NCBI RefSeq assembly: GCF_030246865.1
Contig: NZ_CP126738.1
Coordinates: forward strand, 3,345,840 to 3,409,839
DNA: 64,000 nucleotides
Direction of reading: 5' to 3'
Source of the DNA: Microbacterium sp. zg-B96
Lineage (GTDB): Bacteria; Actinomycetota; Actinomycetes; Actinomycetales; Microbacteriaceae
The position numbers were made by a program, and so were the translations under genes. This document shows, piece after piece, positions 18,012-27,328 of the stretch (position 1 is its first letter; each line of letters begins with the position of its first letter). The notes under the pieces are model-generated. The model saw nothing but the letters and a program-made list of their open reading frames with translations. It searched no databases and was not told the DNA's origin.

Positions 18012-18890
18012 TCACGCTTCCGGAATGTCGCGCCCGAAGGTCTCGAGCGTGATGTCGGCCGGATCGGGTCCGCGGCGCACCCCGGTGTCCAGCCCATCGA
18101 TGGCGGCGAGGTCTTCGGCGCCCAGTTCGAAGTCGAACACATCGAAGTTCTCCCGGATGCGCTCGGGGCGTACCGACTTGGGAATCGCCGAACGCCCCTC
18201 CTGCACGTGCCAGCGCAGCATCACCTGGGCGGGCGTCTTGCCGTGCGCGGCGGCGATGTCGGCGATCGTGGGGTCGTCGAAGACGCTCGGCCCGCTCTGC
18301 CGGTACGCCGTGATGCCGCCGATGGGCGACCAGGCCTGCGTGAGGATGGCGGCCTCGGCATCCGCCTCCTGCACGGCGCGCTGCTGGAAGTACGGATGGA
18401 CCTCGATCTGGTTGACCGCCGGCACCACCGAAGTCTCGGTCGCCAGGCGGGCGAGGTGGTCGAGCATGAAGTTGCTCACGCCGATGGCCCGCACCCGACC
18501 ATCGGACAGCAGCTGCTCGAGCGCCCGATACGCACCGACGGTCAGGTCGAAGCGTGAGGGCAGGGCCTGATGCAGGATGAACAGGTCGATCGTGTCGACG
18601 CCGAGCTTTCCCACGCTCTTGTCGAACGCGTGCAGGGTCTGGTCGTAGCCGTAGTCGCTGATCCACACCTTGGTCTCGATGAAGACGTCGTCGCGTTTCA
18701 GCCCCGAACGACGGATGCCTTCCCCCACCTCCCGCTCGTTGCCGTAGGCGGCCGCGGTGTCGATGTGGCGGTAACCGGTCTCCAGTGCCGTGGTCACCGC
18801 GTCGACCGTCTCCTCCGGCGGGGTTTGGAAGACGCCGAACCCGAGGGAGGGCATGGCGATGCCGTTGTTCAGAGTGAGGTGTGTCGTCAT
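18012..18890 (-). CDS. Aldo/keto reductase
   Basis: NADPH-dependent (beta/alpha)8 reductase of 292 residues with the full catalytic tetrad Asp44, Tyr49, Lys74 and His107. The signature segments are GYRHIDTAAAYGNE, IETKVWISDYGY and the C-terminal IPKSVRPERIREN. It resembles the bacterial 2,5-diketo-D-gluconate reductase branch by its short loops, but the substrate is not fixed. GAGGG precedes ATG 18890; an in-frame ATG at 18902 is less well placed. It heads a two-gene unit with DUF2255. Confidence 0.95.
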   Translation of the reverse strand: MTTHLTLNNGIAMPSLGFGVFQTPPEETVDAVTTALETGYRHIDTAAAYGNEREVGEGIRRSGLKRDDVFIETKVWISDYGYDQTLHAFDKSVGKLGVDTIDLFILHQALPSRFDLTVGAYRALEQLLSDGRVRAIGVSNFMLDHLARLATETSVVPAVNQIEVHPYFQQRAVQEADAEAAILTQAWSPIGGITAYRQSGPSVFDDPTIADIAAAHGKTPAQVMLRWHVQEGRSAIPKSVRPERIRENFDVFDFELGAEDLAAIDGLDTGVRRGPDPADITLETFGRDIPEA

Positions 18891-18978
18891 CCCTCGATGC
18901 AAACACCGTGCCGGGAGACAGGCCAGGGGTTGCGCTCGCCGCGATTACTGTGGCGGGAGGCGTGAGGAGAACCGAACC

Positions 18979-19824
18979 ATGGGTACGAAGCTGAGTGGAA
19001 TGAACCCGGTCGCAGGCGCGACGGTGCTGATCACCGGGGGCGCCCGAGGGATGGGTGAGCTGTTCGCACGCCGCGCGATCGCCGGCGGCGCCCGCGCGAT
19101 CGCGCTGTGGGATGTCGACGAGGATGCGGCGAGCGCGCTGGCGTCCGACCTCCGCGGCTCCGGAGTGGATGTGCGGGCGTACCGGGTGGATATCTCCCGG
19201 CAGGAGGAGATCGTCGAGGCCTTGGCACGGATGCGGGATGAGATCGGCGTCCCGGACATCCTGGTGAACAATGCCGGCATCGTGCGTGCCGGGGTGTTCT
19301 GGGAGAACGATCCGCAGCGCGACATCGAGGCGACGATGCGCGTGAACACCCTCGCCGCGATGTGGCTGACGCGCGAGGTGCTGCCGGCGATGATCGCCGA
19401 CACGAGCAGGCCCAAGCGCATCCTCAACGTCGCGTCGGCGGCCGGGACGCTGGCCAATCCGAACATGAGCGTCTACGCGGCATCCAAGTGGGCGATGATC
19501 GGCTGGAGCGAGTCGGTGCGGCTCGAGCTCGTCAAGAGCGGGCACGGCCATGTCGCGATCACGACGTTCTGCCCCAGCTACGTCTCAACCGGCATGTTCG
19601 CGGGCGCCCGCGGCCCGCTGCTGACGCCGATCATGACTCCCCGTCAGGCGACCCACGCGGCGTGGCAGGGCATGGTGCGGGGCACGCCGATGGTGCTGCG
19701 CCCGTGGACGGTGAAGCTCGCGATGGCGGCGCGCGGGGTTCTGCCCACCCGGGTGTGGGATGTGCTGGCGGCGCGGGTGTTCCAGGTGTACTCGTCGATG
19801 GACCACTTCACCGGGCGGTCGTAG
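18979..19824 (+). CDS. Short-chain dehydrogenase/reductase
   Basis: SDR of 281 residues with TGGARGMG (19-26), NNAG (97-100), catalytic Ser153, Tyr166 and Lys170 (YAASK). The C-terminal extension of about 60 residues (PRQATHAAWQGMVRG onward) is typical of the DltE/YqjQ-like branch that acts on lipid or membrane-linked substrates. GAGGAGA lies upstream of ATG 18979. It is followed after 26 bp by a RidA-family gene. Confidence 0.92.
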   Translation: MGTKLSGMNPVAGATVLITGGARGMGELFARRAIAGGARAIALWDVDEDAASALASDLRGSGVDVRAYRVDISRQEEIVEALARMRDEIGVPDILVNNAGIVRAGVFWENDPQRDIEATMRVNTLAAMWLTREVLPAMIADTSRPKRILNVASAAGTLANPNMSVYAASKWAMIGWSESVRLELVKSGHGHVAITTFCPSYVSTGMFAGARGPLLTPIMTPRQATHAAWQGMVRGTPMVLRPWTVKLAMAARGVLPTRVWDVLAARVFQVYSSMDHFTGRS

Positions 19825-19850
19825 CGGCCGCGGCGAGGAGAATGATCTCC

Positions 19851-20255
19851 ATGCCCCAGGCCGTCACCCTCATCCGCTCCAGCTCGCTCGCGCAGGCCGA
19901 GTACGCGTACGCGGCGACCGCTCCCGCCGATGCCCGGCTCATCTTCCTCGCCGGCTCCTGCCCGCTCGACGCGGAAGGGGCGACGATCGGCATCGGCGAC
20001 TACGCCGCGCAGGCCGCGCAGTGCATCGTGAACCTGCGTACCGCGCTGGCCGACGCCGGCGCGAGCATCTCGGACGTCATCAGCACCCGCGTGCTCGTCG
20101 CGTCGACCGTGCAGGCCGACCTCGTGACCGCGTGGTCCGTCGTGCGCGATGCGTTCGGCGACCACGACGTACCCAGCACGCTGATGGGAGTCACGGTTCT
20201 CGGCTACGACGATCAGCTCGTCGAGATCGAGGCGATCGCCGCGGTGCGCGACTGA
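19851..20255 (+). CDS. RidA family (YjgF/YER057c/UK114) protein
   Basis: Protein of 134 residues with the RidA trimer fold. It shows RLIFLAGSCPLD near residue 30, QCIVNLRTALADAGASISDVISTRVLV with the conserved arginine that binds imino or keto acids, and the C-terminal VEIEAIAAV. RidA proteins hydrolyse reactive enamine/imine intermediates. Two starts are possible, ATG 19842 and ATG 19851; the second gives better spacing to GAGGAG at 19835-19840. Confidence 0.92.
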   Translation: MPQAVTLIRSSSLAQAEYAYAATAPADARLIFLAGSCPLDAEGATIGIGDYAAQAAQCIVNLRTALADAGASISDVISTRVLVASTVQADLVTAWSVVRDAFGDHDVPSTLMGVTVLGYDDQLVEIEAIAAVRD

Positions 20256-20343
20256 GCGGCTGGCTCATGCCGTCAGCGGCTGAGCGTGTTGGTGAACGCG
20301 TAGTGCCACTCTTCAGCGGCCGCGCCTCTCCGCCACGGTCAGG

Positions 20344-20940
20344 TTACTGAAGCGGCGGCTCCGGGAGCAGGGAAATTTCGCGTGAGGCTGCAGCACGCAG
20401 GTGCTCCAACTCCACCAGCAGCTCCCGCCCCTGCGGCCAGTCCCCCAACCGGCTGGCGCTGTTGAGGTGTCCGCACGCGCCGACCTCGCGCAGCGACGCG
20501 TGCCATGCGGAGGCGAACTGGGCGACGGCGTCCAGCGAACCGTACGGGTCGTTCGAGCTCGCCACGACGATCACGGGTCCGCCGAGCGGCTTCGGCTGCA
20601 CCCCGCTGAACGACGGTGCGGCCTCGCGCGGGAAGCGTGAGGCGCTGGGATCGGGGGGTGCCACGAGCAGCATCGCCGCCGCCGCACCCGGCTGCGTCGC
20701 GGCCCACGCTGCCGCCGCCCAGCACCCGAGACTGTGCGCCACGATCACGACCCGCGGATCGCGGGCGGATGCCTCGCGATGTGCCGCGTTCAGCGCGGCG
20801 AGCCAGTCGGCGAGGTCGGGAAGGTCCCACGACGACGGCCGGATCCGCACCCCATGACCCGCCCACTGCGCTTCCCATCGACTCTGCCAGTGCTCGGCGT
20901 CGGACCCGCCGATCCCCGGGACGATCACGTACGACGTCAT
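20344..20940 (-). CDS. RBBP9/YdeN-type serine hydrolase
   Basis: Alpha/beta hydrolase of 198 residues in the short RBBP9/YdeN group. The triad is visible: nucleophile Ser70 in AHSLG, Asp131 in SSNDPY and His158 in GACGHLN. The N-terminal IVPGIGGSDAEHWQSRWE is typical of the family. Natural substrates are unknown. The C-terminus (from about 175) is a charged helix. It is convergent with the RidA gene, with 88 bp between them holding no clear terminator. Confidence 0.9.
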   Translation of the reverse strand: MTSYVIVPGIGGSDAEHWQSRWEAQWAGHGVRIRPSSWDLPDLADWLAALNAAHREASARDPRVVIVAHSLGCWAAAAWAATQPGAAAAMLLVAPPDPSASRFPREAAPSFSGVQPKPLGGPVIVVASSNDPYGSLDAVAQFASAWHASLREVGACGHLNSASRLGDWPQGRELLVELEHLRAAASREISLLPEPPLQ

Positions 20941-21058
20941 GGAATGCTCCTTCCGGCAGGTCCGCTCGGGTCATCGCGTGACGACATCGTGCACCAGCGC
21001 CCGGGCCGAGCACCAGCGCCGAGTCGGCGACGCCGGGTTGCGGCAGGGGCGGGCGGCG

Positions 21059-22408
21059 CTAGAACGGTGCCGGTTCGGCAGCCGCGGCGGCGGCGAGCGC
21101 GGTGAATTCCAGGACCCGGCGGGGAATGTCAGGGAACACCCGGCCGGTGGGGCTGGTCCACTCCAGAATGCCGTGCGCCTTCTGGACGACCGTCCACGCG
21201 GTGGCGTGCTTCATCGAATGATGCCTCGTGCACAGGTTCGCCAGGTTGCACAGCGCGGTCGGCCCGCCGCGGGCGGCGTCGATCGTGTGGTCGTGGTCGC
21301 AGCGGCGTGCGGGTCGGCGGCACCCCGGGAACCGGCAGTGCTCATCCCTCGCATCCAGGTGTCTTCGCTGCGCCCGCGAGGGTCGATACGTGTCGACCTC
21401 TTCCACCGCCCCGGTGACCGGGCAGGTGAACACCCGCTCCCACACCTCCGCCGTCGCCGCGAGGCGTCGGGCGGTCTCCGGATCGATCGGCCCGTACCCG
21501 ACCAGCTCCGCCGGGTCGGTGCCTCGGCCGGTGAGCGTGTCGGCGGGGACGATGATCTGCACCTGCGCGACGATCGCCGCCGTCTCCGGGATGCTCCCGT
21601 TCGAGATCGGCGCCGTCGCGTGTCCGGTCAGCAGCAGATCGGCGAACACGTCCGCCCGGATCTGATCCATCGTGCGGGTGTCGGTCGCCACGATCTCCGC
21701 GGCGGTATTGATCTCGGTGCCGTCGGCGGCCTCAGCGGTCTTGGCGGCTTCGCGGTGGGCGGCGGTGATCTCGCAGGCGTACTGCGACAGCCGGTCCTGG
21801 ATTGCGTAGACCAGCGGTGCCGGCAGCGCGGCGGTGATCTCCGCCATCCCGTCATCCAGGTCGCGCACCCACACCCGCCGTCCCGCGGCGGCCTCCGCGT
21901 GCCGCTCGTCCAGCGGGATGGGGTGCAGCTTCTGCGCGATCACCTCGATGCTCGGCTTGGCCCGCCCCGGCGTCTCGATCTCACACACCGCCAGCGCGGC
22001 CTGTTCGAACCGGGCCCGCACCTCCAGGTCCGTGATCCGCACCCCAGCCTCCAAGATCAGCCGCACATGCCCCCGACCGACCCGCCCCGCCCGCAGGGCC
22101 GCCACCGTCGACGGGAACTGCTCCACCAGCACCCAGGCATCATGCATCCGGTCGACCATGCCCCGCTCCGACACGTGTAGCGTCGCCGCGAGCTCCGTCG
22201 CGATCTCCCGCCGCGGCATCTCCCGCTCCCGGCCGGCACTGGACGGGATCCGGGCGGTCTGCTCCGCCGCGATCACCTCCGCCCGCGCCATCAACTGCAG
22301 CTCATCAGCGGCAGCCGCACCCGCCTTCCGGCGGGCCTTCTCCGCATCGGCCATCACCGAACTCCGGGATCGGGTATCGATCCGGGTGAAGGCCGGGGAG
22401 GTGGTCAT
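21059..22408 (-). CDS. DUF222 / HNH endonuclease domain protein (13E12-repeat type)
   Basis: Protein of 449 residues with an N-terminal helical DUF222 domain (about 30-300) and a C-terminal HNH nuclease motif. The motif comprises CRFPGC, CDHDHTIDAARGG, then the Asn of LCNLANLCTRHHSMKH, giving the two zinc-binding cysteines and the His-Asn-His core. These proteins are highly multiplied in actinobacterial genomes and are often linked to mobile DNA; their target is not known. Start ATG 22408 (MTTSPAFTR); the frame is open upstream but without a good site. Confidence 0.92.
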   Translation of the reverse strand: MTTSPAFTRIDTRSRSSVMADAEKARRKAGAAAADELQLMARAEVIAAEQTARIPSSAGREREMPRREIATELAATLHVSERGMVDRMHDAWVLVEQFPSTVAALRAGRVGRGHVRLILEAGVRITDLEVRARFEQAALAVCEIETPGRAKPSIEVIAQKLHPIPLDERHAEAAAGRRVWVRDLDDGMAEITAALPAPLVYAIQDRLSQYACEITAAHREAAKTAEAADGTEINTAAEIVATDTRTMDQIRADVFADLLLTGHATAPISNGSIPETAAIVAQVQIIVPADTLTGRGTDPAELVGYGPIDPETARRLAATAEVWERVFTCPVTGAVEEVDTYRPSRAQRRHLDARDEHCRFPGCRRPARRCDHDHTIDAARGGPTALCNLANLCTRHHSMKHATAWTVVQKAHGILEWTSPTGRVFPDIPRRVLEFTALAAAAAAEPAPF

Positions 22409-22552
22409 GTCGTCAATTCTGCCGACCCCCTCCGACCTCGGCGGGCCGCGAAACAACCTCTGACCAGGGGTTGTGGACAACTCGCCGAGATCCCGACTGG
22501 GGAGGAAGGACGGCGGCGGCATCCACCCACCCGACCCCGCGCACCCGACCCG

Positions 22553-23503
22553 CTACAGCGAGTGCGTCTGCAGCAGGTGAGTGAGCACTGACCCCTCCGG
22601 CACGCTTGCCGGGTCGTACTTGTAGCTGAGCTTCTGCACGATCGACAGCCCGTCGATCAGGTCGCCCAGCGCGGGGAACCACGGCTGCATCATGCTCAAC
22701 TGCAGCAGATGGCTCGCCGCACTGGAGAGGAACGACGCCTCCGACCACTCCCCGCGGAACTCCGGGACCAGCGAGTGCAGGGCCTCGAAGATGCGGTGAT
22801 AGAGGAAGTAGTCCGGGAGGTCGGATCGCTCGGTCCACCACATCTCCAGCGCGATGCGCTGCAACGTGATGACGAGCGATCCGGGAACGGCGGCGATGAA
22901 CCAGTTGCCGATCTGCCCTGTCGTCCAGCGCGGGTAGACGACGCCGGCATCCAAAAACGGGAGGATGACGCGCTCCAGCCGGTGCGGCACCCAGCACGTG
23001 GCATCCACCCAGATCCCGCCGTACCGCTCCAGCAGAGCAACCCGCACGAAGTCGGCGAAGTGTGCGGGGCGATCCGTCTCGAGGACCGCCGCGATCCGGT
23101 CGGGGATGTCGATGAGATCGCGCACGGATGCCGCATCGAGGAACTGCGCTGCGGGGTGATGCTCGCGCAGCTGGAGCATGCAGGCGCGCACGAGCTCGGG
23201 GGCGGCAGCCATCCCGGAGTTCCAATAGCAATAGACCGGCAGGTCGACGTCGGCGGCAAGCGCGTGGTCGGCGGCGGCGAGACCCCTCCCCCGAGCCGCG
23301 GTTCCCCGACCGGCGGGCAGGCCGGCTTGCTCCCGCAACTGCGGGACGCGCGGGCGCAGGAATTCCGTGACGATGCGGGCGCCGCGCCGCGCGGCGGCAG
23401 GGTCGGCAGTGTCCATGAACTGATCCACCCGCGAGAACTGCGCGTCCAGGCCGGCGGTGAACGCGGACAAGCCGCCCGCGCGATCGGCGCGCGGGTGCGT
23501 CAC
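22553..23503 (-). CDS. Capsular-polysaccharide-synthesis-type glycosyltransferase
   Basis: Protein of 316 residues resembling the Caps_synth / GT32-like group. LPVYCYWNSGMAAAPELV begins the sugar-nucleotide fold, and RPAHFADFVRVALLERYGG is followed by IWVDATCWV, where the acidic W-V-D-A stands at the place of the DXD metal motif. C-terminal helices follow. It probably adds a sugar to a surface glycan, which is inference. The GTG start at 23503 overlaps the stop of the esterase gene by four bases (GTGA), so the two are coupled. No other polysaccharide genes are nearby. Confidence 0.8.
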   Translation of the reverse strand: MTHPRADRAGGLSAFTAGLDAQFSRVDQFMDTADPAAARRGARIVTEFLRPRVPQLREQAGLPAGRGTAARGRGLAAADHALAADVDLPVYCYWNSGMAAAPELVRACMLQLREHHPAAQFLDAASVRDLIDIPDRIAAVLETDRPAHFADFVRVALLERYGGIWVDATCWVPHRLERVILPFLDAGVVYPRWTTGQIGNWFIAAVPGSLVITLQRIALEMWWTERSDLPDYFLYHRIFEALHSLVPEFRGEWSEASFLSSAASHLLQLSMMQPWFPALGDLIDGLSIVQKLSYKYDPASVPEGSVLTHLLQTHSL

Positions 23504-24408
23504 GCCGCCGCGGTCGTGTGCTGCAACCATGCCTGCGCTCTCTCGATGAGGCGTTTCGCGGGTTCGGTGTTCTTGCCCCAGTTCTCCAAGCCGTGCGGGG
23601 CGCCCGCGACGACATCGGTGGTCACCGGCACCCCGGCCGCTTCCAGCGCCTCGGCGTAGGCGCGGTCCTCGGCGGCGAACAGCTCGATGTCGCCCCAGGC
23701 GATGTAGGCCGGCGGCAGCCCGGTGAAGTCCACTCGGCGGGCGGGAGCCGCGTACGACGAGACGCCGGCGCCGCCGGGAGGCGCACCGAGGTAAGCCGTC
23801 CACGCCTCCCTGTTCTGCCTGTTGTTCCAGACGAAGTGGTTCGCGGCATCCAGATCGTGCCGCGCCGCCGGTCGATCGTCGAGCATGGGGGCGAACAGCC
23901 ATTGCCCGCAGGGCTGGGTGCCGCCGTCGTCGTGAAGGCGCTGCACCAGACCGGCAGCGAGCCCTCCCCCGGCGCTCTCGCCACCGATGACGATCCGGTC
24001 GGGGTCGACGCCGAGCTGCGCGGTGTGATCCAGCAGCCACAGCCACCCGGTGCGCACGTCGTCATGTGCTGCGGGGAATGGGTGTTCGGGGGCGAAGCGG
24101 TAGTTCGCCGAGACGATGACCACTCCCAGCCGTGACGCGGTCGACAAGCACAGCGACTCGTCCTGTCTCGCGTCGCCGAACTGCATCCCGCCGCCGTGCA
24201 TCCACAGCAGGGCCGCCCCGCTGCGGCCCGCCGCCGGCGCATACACCCGGAGTCGCACGGACCCCGCCCGCACCGATCGGACCCGCACCGCCGGCGACCG
24301 CGGCACCGGCATCATCCTCGTGGTGGTGCGGGTGAGCCAACGTGGCGCGGACAGCTGCGCCAGCTTCATGGGCCTGCGCAGTTCCGGCAACACCCGCTCA
24401 AGATCCAC
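23500..24408 (-). CDS. Alpha/beta hydrolase, hormone-sensitive-lipase family
   Basis: Esterase of 302 residues with oxyanion motif HGGG (71-74), nucleophile Ser145 in GESAG, acid residue in WGDIELF and histidine in GAPHGLENW, so the catalytic set is complete. Family enzymes cleave short-chain esters. Start is GTG 24408 because GAGAGGA lies at a proper distance; the internal ATG 24369 is the alternative. It is coupled to the glycosyltransferase gene, raising the possibility that it trims acyl groups on a glycan. Confidence 0.9.
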   Translation of the reverse strand: MDLERVLPELRRPMKLAQLSAPRWLTRTTTRMMPVPRSPAVRVRSVRAGSVRLRVYAPAAGRSGAALLWMHGGGMQFGDARQDESLCLSTASRLGVVIVSANYRFAPEHPFPAAHDDVRTGWLWLLDHTAQLGVDPDRIVIGGESAGGGLAAGLVQRLHDDGGTQPCGQWLFAPMLDDRPAARHDLDAANHFVWNNRQNREAWTAYLGAPPGGAGVSSYAAPARRVDFTGLPPAYIAWGDIELFAAEDRAYAEALEAAGVPVTTDVVAGAPHGLENWGKNTEPAKRLIERAQAWLQHTTAAA

Positions 24409-24544
24409 GGCGTCGTCCTCTCGCGTCGTCGCACGGCAAGCCCGTCGCGTCTGCGACCATCCAACCCTGATTCGGCTGCGTTCGGGGGTGGTCGGCGACA
24501 GACCGACCACCGCGCGTGCAGCGCCGTACTCTGGACAGGTGCTG

Positions 24545-26254
24545 ATGAACGACTCTCGGGCCTGGAACCGCTTCTATGCCGAGGGGACTCCCGTCGACAT
24601 CGAGCCGCCGGCGGGCTCCCTCGTCGACCTGCTGGACGAACGGGCCGCCCAGTACGCCGACCGCCCCGCGGTCACCTTCTTCGGCGCCTCGCTGACGTAC
24701 CGCGAACTCGCCGACCGGGTCTCCCGTGTGGCCAACGGCTTGGCCGAACTGGGCGTGGGCGCCGGCGACCGTGTCGCCCTGGTGCTGCCCAACGCCCCCC
24801 AGCATCTTGAGGCGTTCTACGCCGTGCTGCGGCTCGGGGCGATCGTGGTGGAGCACAACCCGCTCTACACCCGGGATGAGCTGGAGGTGCAGTTCCGCGA
24901 CCACGGCGCCACGCATGTGATCACGTGGGACAAGATGGCACCGGTCATCCAGTCCCTGCCGGCCGATCTCGGCATCCGCACCATCATCTCGGTCGACATC
25001 ACCCGCGCGATGCCGTGGAAGACGCGCCTGGCGCTGCGTCTGCCGATCGAGAAAGCTCGGACCTCGCGCGCGAAGCTCACCGCACCCGCCCCCGGGACCA
25101 TTCCCTTCACTCGGCTGGAGGGCTCCGCGCCGCTGCCGGCATCCGTTCCCCGTCCGTCGGTCACCGACATCGCGTGCCTGCAGTACACCTCCGGCACCAC
25201 CGGCACCCCCAAGGGCGCCATCATCAGCCACGGCAATCTGTGGGCCAACGCGCGTCAGGGCGCGGCGTGGATGCCACTCTTCAGCCACGGTGACGGCCGC
25301 ATCTACGGGCTGCTGCCGATGTTCCACTCGTTCGGGGTACTGCTCTCGGTGATCTACGCCGTGGAGACCGGGTCCAACGCGGTGCTGTTCCCGACGTTCG
25401 ACCCCGAACTGGTCGCCACAGCCGCCGAGAAGTTCCCGCCGACGTTCATTCCGGCGGTGCCGCCCATGTTCGACCGGCTCACGCGGGTCGCCCGCGATGG
25501 AAAGCTCGACCTGTCGGGCGTCGTGTACGCGATCTCCGGCGCCATGACGCTGACGCCTGCCATCGTCAGTCGGTGGGAGGAGCTTGCCGGCAGCATGCTC
25601 AACGAGGGCTACGGCCTCACCGAGACCAGCCCCGTCGCGCTTGCGAACCCGTTCACCGAGTCGCGCAAGATCGGCACGATCGGCATCCCCTTCCCGTCGA
25701 CGGACATCCGCGTGGTCGATCAGAACGAGCCGACGCGCGAGGTGGCGCAGGGTGAGACCGGCGAACTGCTGATCAAGGGACCGCAGGTGTTCCAGGGCTA
25801 CTGGAACCGTCCCGAGGACACCGCGCAGGCGCTGCTCGAGGGCGGGTGGCTGCGCACCGGGGACCTCGTCACTCAGGACGAGGACGGCTTCGTCACGGTG
25901 GTCGACCGCAAGAAGGAGATCATCATCACCGGCGGCTTCAACGTCTCGCCGAGCGAGGTGGAGAAGGTCGTCAACAGCGTGCCGGGCGTCGCCGCGTCGG
26001 CCGTCGTGGGCATCCCGCGCGGCGGCGGCGCTGAAGTGGTGACTGCGGTCGTCGTGCTCGAACCGGGCGCGACGTTCGACGAGGATGCCGCACGCGCCAC
26101 CGTCCGCGACCATCTCGCCGAATTCAAGCGACCCAGCGCCTACCGGGTGTGGGAAGAGCTGCCGACCTCACTCATCGGCAAGGTGCTGCGCCGCCGGGTA
26201 CGCGACACGCTCATCGCCGACCGTCACGCCGTGCGCGCGATCGACGAGGACTGA
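24545..26254 (+). CDS. Long-chain acyl-CoA synthetase (AMP-forming)
   Basis: Adenylate-forming ligase of 569 residues that activates fatty acids to acyl-CoA through an acyl-AMP. Motifs: P-loop-like YTSGTTGTPKGAI, GYGLTETSP, the hinge-proximal TGD in WLRTGDLVTQ, and the C-terminal catalytic lysine in SLIGKVLRRR. A start at ATG 24545 gives the usual length; GTG 24539 is two codons upstream. It is divergent from the esterase gene. Other beta-oxidation genes are not present in the window. Confidence 0.94.
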   Translation: MNDSRAWNRFYAEGTPVDIEPPAGSLVDLLDERAAQYADRPAVTFFGASLTYRELADRVSRVANGLAELGVGAGDRVALVLPNAPQHLEAFYAVLRLGAIVVEHNPLYTRDELEVQFRDHGATHVITWDKMAPVIQSLPADLGIRTIISVDITRAMPWKTRLALRLPIEKARTSRAKLTAPAPGTIPFTRLEGSAPLPASVPRPSVTDIACLQYTSGTTGTPKGAIISHGNLWANARQGAAWMPLFSHGDGRIYGLLPMFHSFGVLLSVIYAVETGSNAVLFPTFDPELVATAAEKFPPTFIPAVPPMFDRLTRVARDGKLDLSGVVYAISGAMTLTPAIVSRWEELAGSMLNEGYGLTETSPVALANPFTESRKIGTIGIPFPSTDIRVVDQNEPTREVAQGETGELLIKGPQVFQGYWNRPEDTAQALLEGGWLRTGDLVTQDEDGFVTVVDRKKEIIITGGFNVSPSEVEKVVNSVPGVAASAVVGIPRGGGAEVVTAVVVLEPGATFDEDAARATVRDHLAEFKRPSAYRVWEELPTSLIGKVLRRRVRDTLIADRHAVRAIDED

Positions 26255-26445
26255 CGGACTCCCGCGGCGTCGCGGCATCCACCGCCCGAGATCTCCGGCC
26301 CCCGAGCCCGCGCGGCACCCGCCGCCCGAATGCGGAGATCTGCCGGAATGCGGATGCGTGGGCGCGAACCGTCCGCACGTCGGCAGATCCCCGCAGCTCG
26401 GCAACCGCCGGTGCCGGCATTCGACCACAGAACCCCTATCCACGC

Positions 26446-26463
26446 TTAACCTTTTGGTTTAAT
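26446..26463. promoter_or_regulatory. AACC-N4-GGTT operator and -10 box of the arsR-type gene
   Basis: TTAACCTTTTGGTTTAA forms a near-perfect palindrome (AACC-TTTT-GGTT). It overlaps a -10-like TTTAAT (26458-26463) lying only ten bases upstream of the ATG at 26473. Such sites fit autorepression by the ArsR-type protein encoded downstream. The spacing and absence of a Shine-Dalgarno sequence suggest a leaderless mRNA. The preceding 190 bp hold only short inverted repeats such as AGATCTCCG/CGGAGATCT. Confidence 0.6.
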
Positions 26464-26472
26464 CTCGCCGCT

Positions 26473-26820
26473 ATGGCGGTCGACGAACTCAGTAGGACCT
26501 TCTCGGCACTGGCCGATCCGACCAGGCGCGCGATCCTCGCGAAGCTCTCACGTGGCGAAGCGACGGTCAACGACATTGCGGCACCGTTCGCAATGAGCCT
26601 GCCGGCCGTCTCAAAGCACCTTCAGGTGCTCGAAAAAGCCGGATTGATCTCTCGCGGACGCGAGGCTCGGTGGCGCCCGGCGCGATTGAACGCCGCCACC
26701 CTCGCCCCCGCCGCCGAGTGGATCGACGGCTACCGCCGGTTCTGGGATCGCAGTTTCGATGCTCTGGATCAGCACCTCACACAGGAACAGGAACAACAGA
26801 AGGGCACGACCGATGACTGA
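26473..26820 (+). CDS. ArsR-family transcriptional regulator
   Basis: Winged-helix repressor of 115 residues: FSALADPTRRAILAKLSRGE is followed by the recognition helix in AMSLPAVSKHLQVLEKAGLI. No cysteine-based metal site is visible, so it belongs to the group paired with SRPBCC proteins rather than metal sensors. Its last codons overlap the ATG of the SRPBCC gene (26813), showing coupled expression. Probably autoregulated through the palindrome just upstream. Confidence 0.93.
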   Translation: MAVDELSRTFSALADPTRRAILAKLSRGEATVNDIAAPFAMSLPAVSKHLQVLEKAGLISRGREARWRPARLNAATLAPAAEWIDGYRRFWDRSFDALDQHLTQEQEQQKGTTDD

Positions 26821-27271
26821 CCCAACCGGCTCCACAGTCACGCGTACGTTCGCAGCACCACCCGAGGCCGTCTTCGATGCGTGGGTGACCCCGGCATCGT
26901 TCGTCGTCTGGTGGGGCGGCAGTGACATCGAAGTCCCCCTCGACTCCGTGTCGCTGGATGTGCGTCCGGGCGGTACCTGGAAGGCCACCATGATCCTCGG
27001 CCACGGCATGCCCGACTTCCACTGGCGTGGCGAGTACCTCGAGGTCGACCGACCGAACAAGCTCGTGATGACCATGACCGACGAACCTGGCGATGCGCGG
27101 GAGCTTCTCACCGTGACCCTCACCGCCGTCGACGGCGGCACCGAGATGACGTTCAGCCAGACCGGCGGTCACCTCTCGCCCGAGCAATACGAGGGCACGA
27201 CGGTCGGCTGGCAGCGCGCCTTCGACTCGCTGGATACGGTTCTCTCGGCCCGGCGGTCGACGGTCGGCTGA
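26813..27271 (+). CDS. SRPBCC / AHSA1-type protein
   Basis: Protein of 152 residues with the Bet v 1-like fold of the AHSA1 family. It begins TVTRTFAAPPEAVFDAWV, has VVWWGG near residue 30, DVRPGGTWKATM in the middle, and ends with the long helix SPEQYEGTTVGWQRAFDSLD. Members bind hydrophobic ligands or act as activators; the ligand is unknown. It overlaps the regulator gene by eight bases. Confidence 0.92.
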   Translation: MTDPTGSTVTRTFAAPPEAVFDAWVTPASFVVWWGGSDIEVPLDSVSLDVRPGGTWKATMILGHGMPDFHWRGEYLEVDRPNKLVMTMTDEPGDARELLTVTLTAVDGGTEMTFSQTGGHLSPEQYEGTTVGWQRAFDSLDTVLSARRSTVG

Positions 27272-27280
27272 ACCAAGACG

Positions 27281-27312
27281 GGGCCGCGGGGAGAGGACTC
27301 CTCGCGGCCCCG
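27281..27312. terminator. Strong hairpin between convergent SRPBCC and catalase genes
   Basis: GGGGCCGCGGGGAG, a four-base loop, and CTCCTCGCGGCCCC form a 14-bp stem with a single G-T wobble. It sits 9 bp after one stop and 16 bp before the other, so it can serve both strands. Confidence 0.75.
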
Positions 27313-27328
27313 CCGAATCAACGGCTGG

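Noticed and set aside
21059..22408. DUF222-HNH protein as a homing endonuclease or intein
   Set aside because: It is a complete stand-alone gene not inserted in another gene, and the family is common in actinobacterial chromosomes.
26289..26341. AGATCTCCG/CGGAGATCT inverted repeat as terminator of the acyl-CoA ligase gene
   Set aside because: The loop is 35 bases and there is no T-run; too weak to call.
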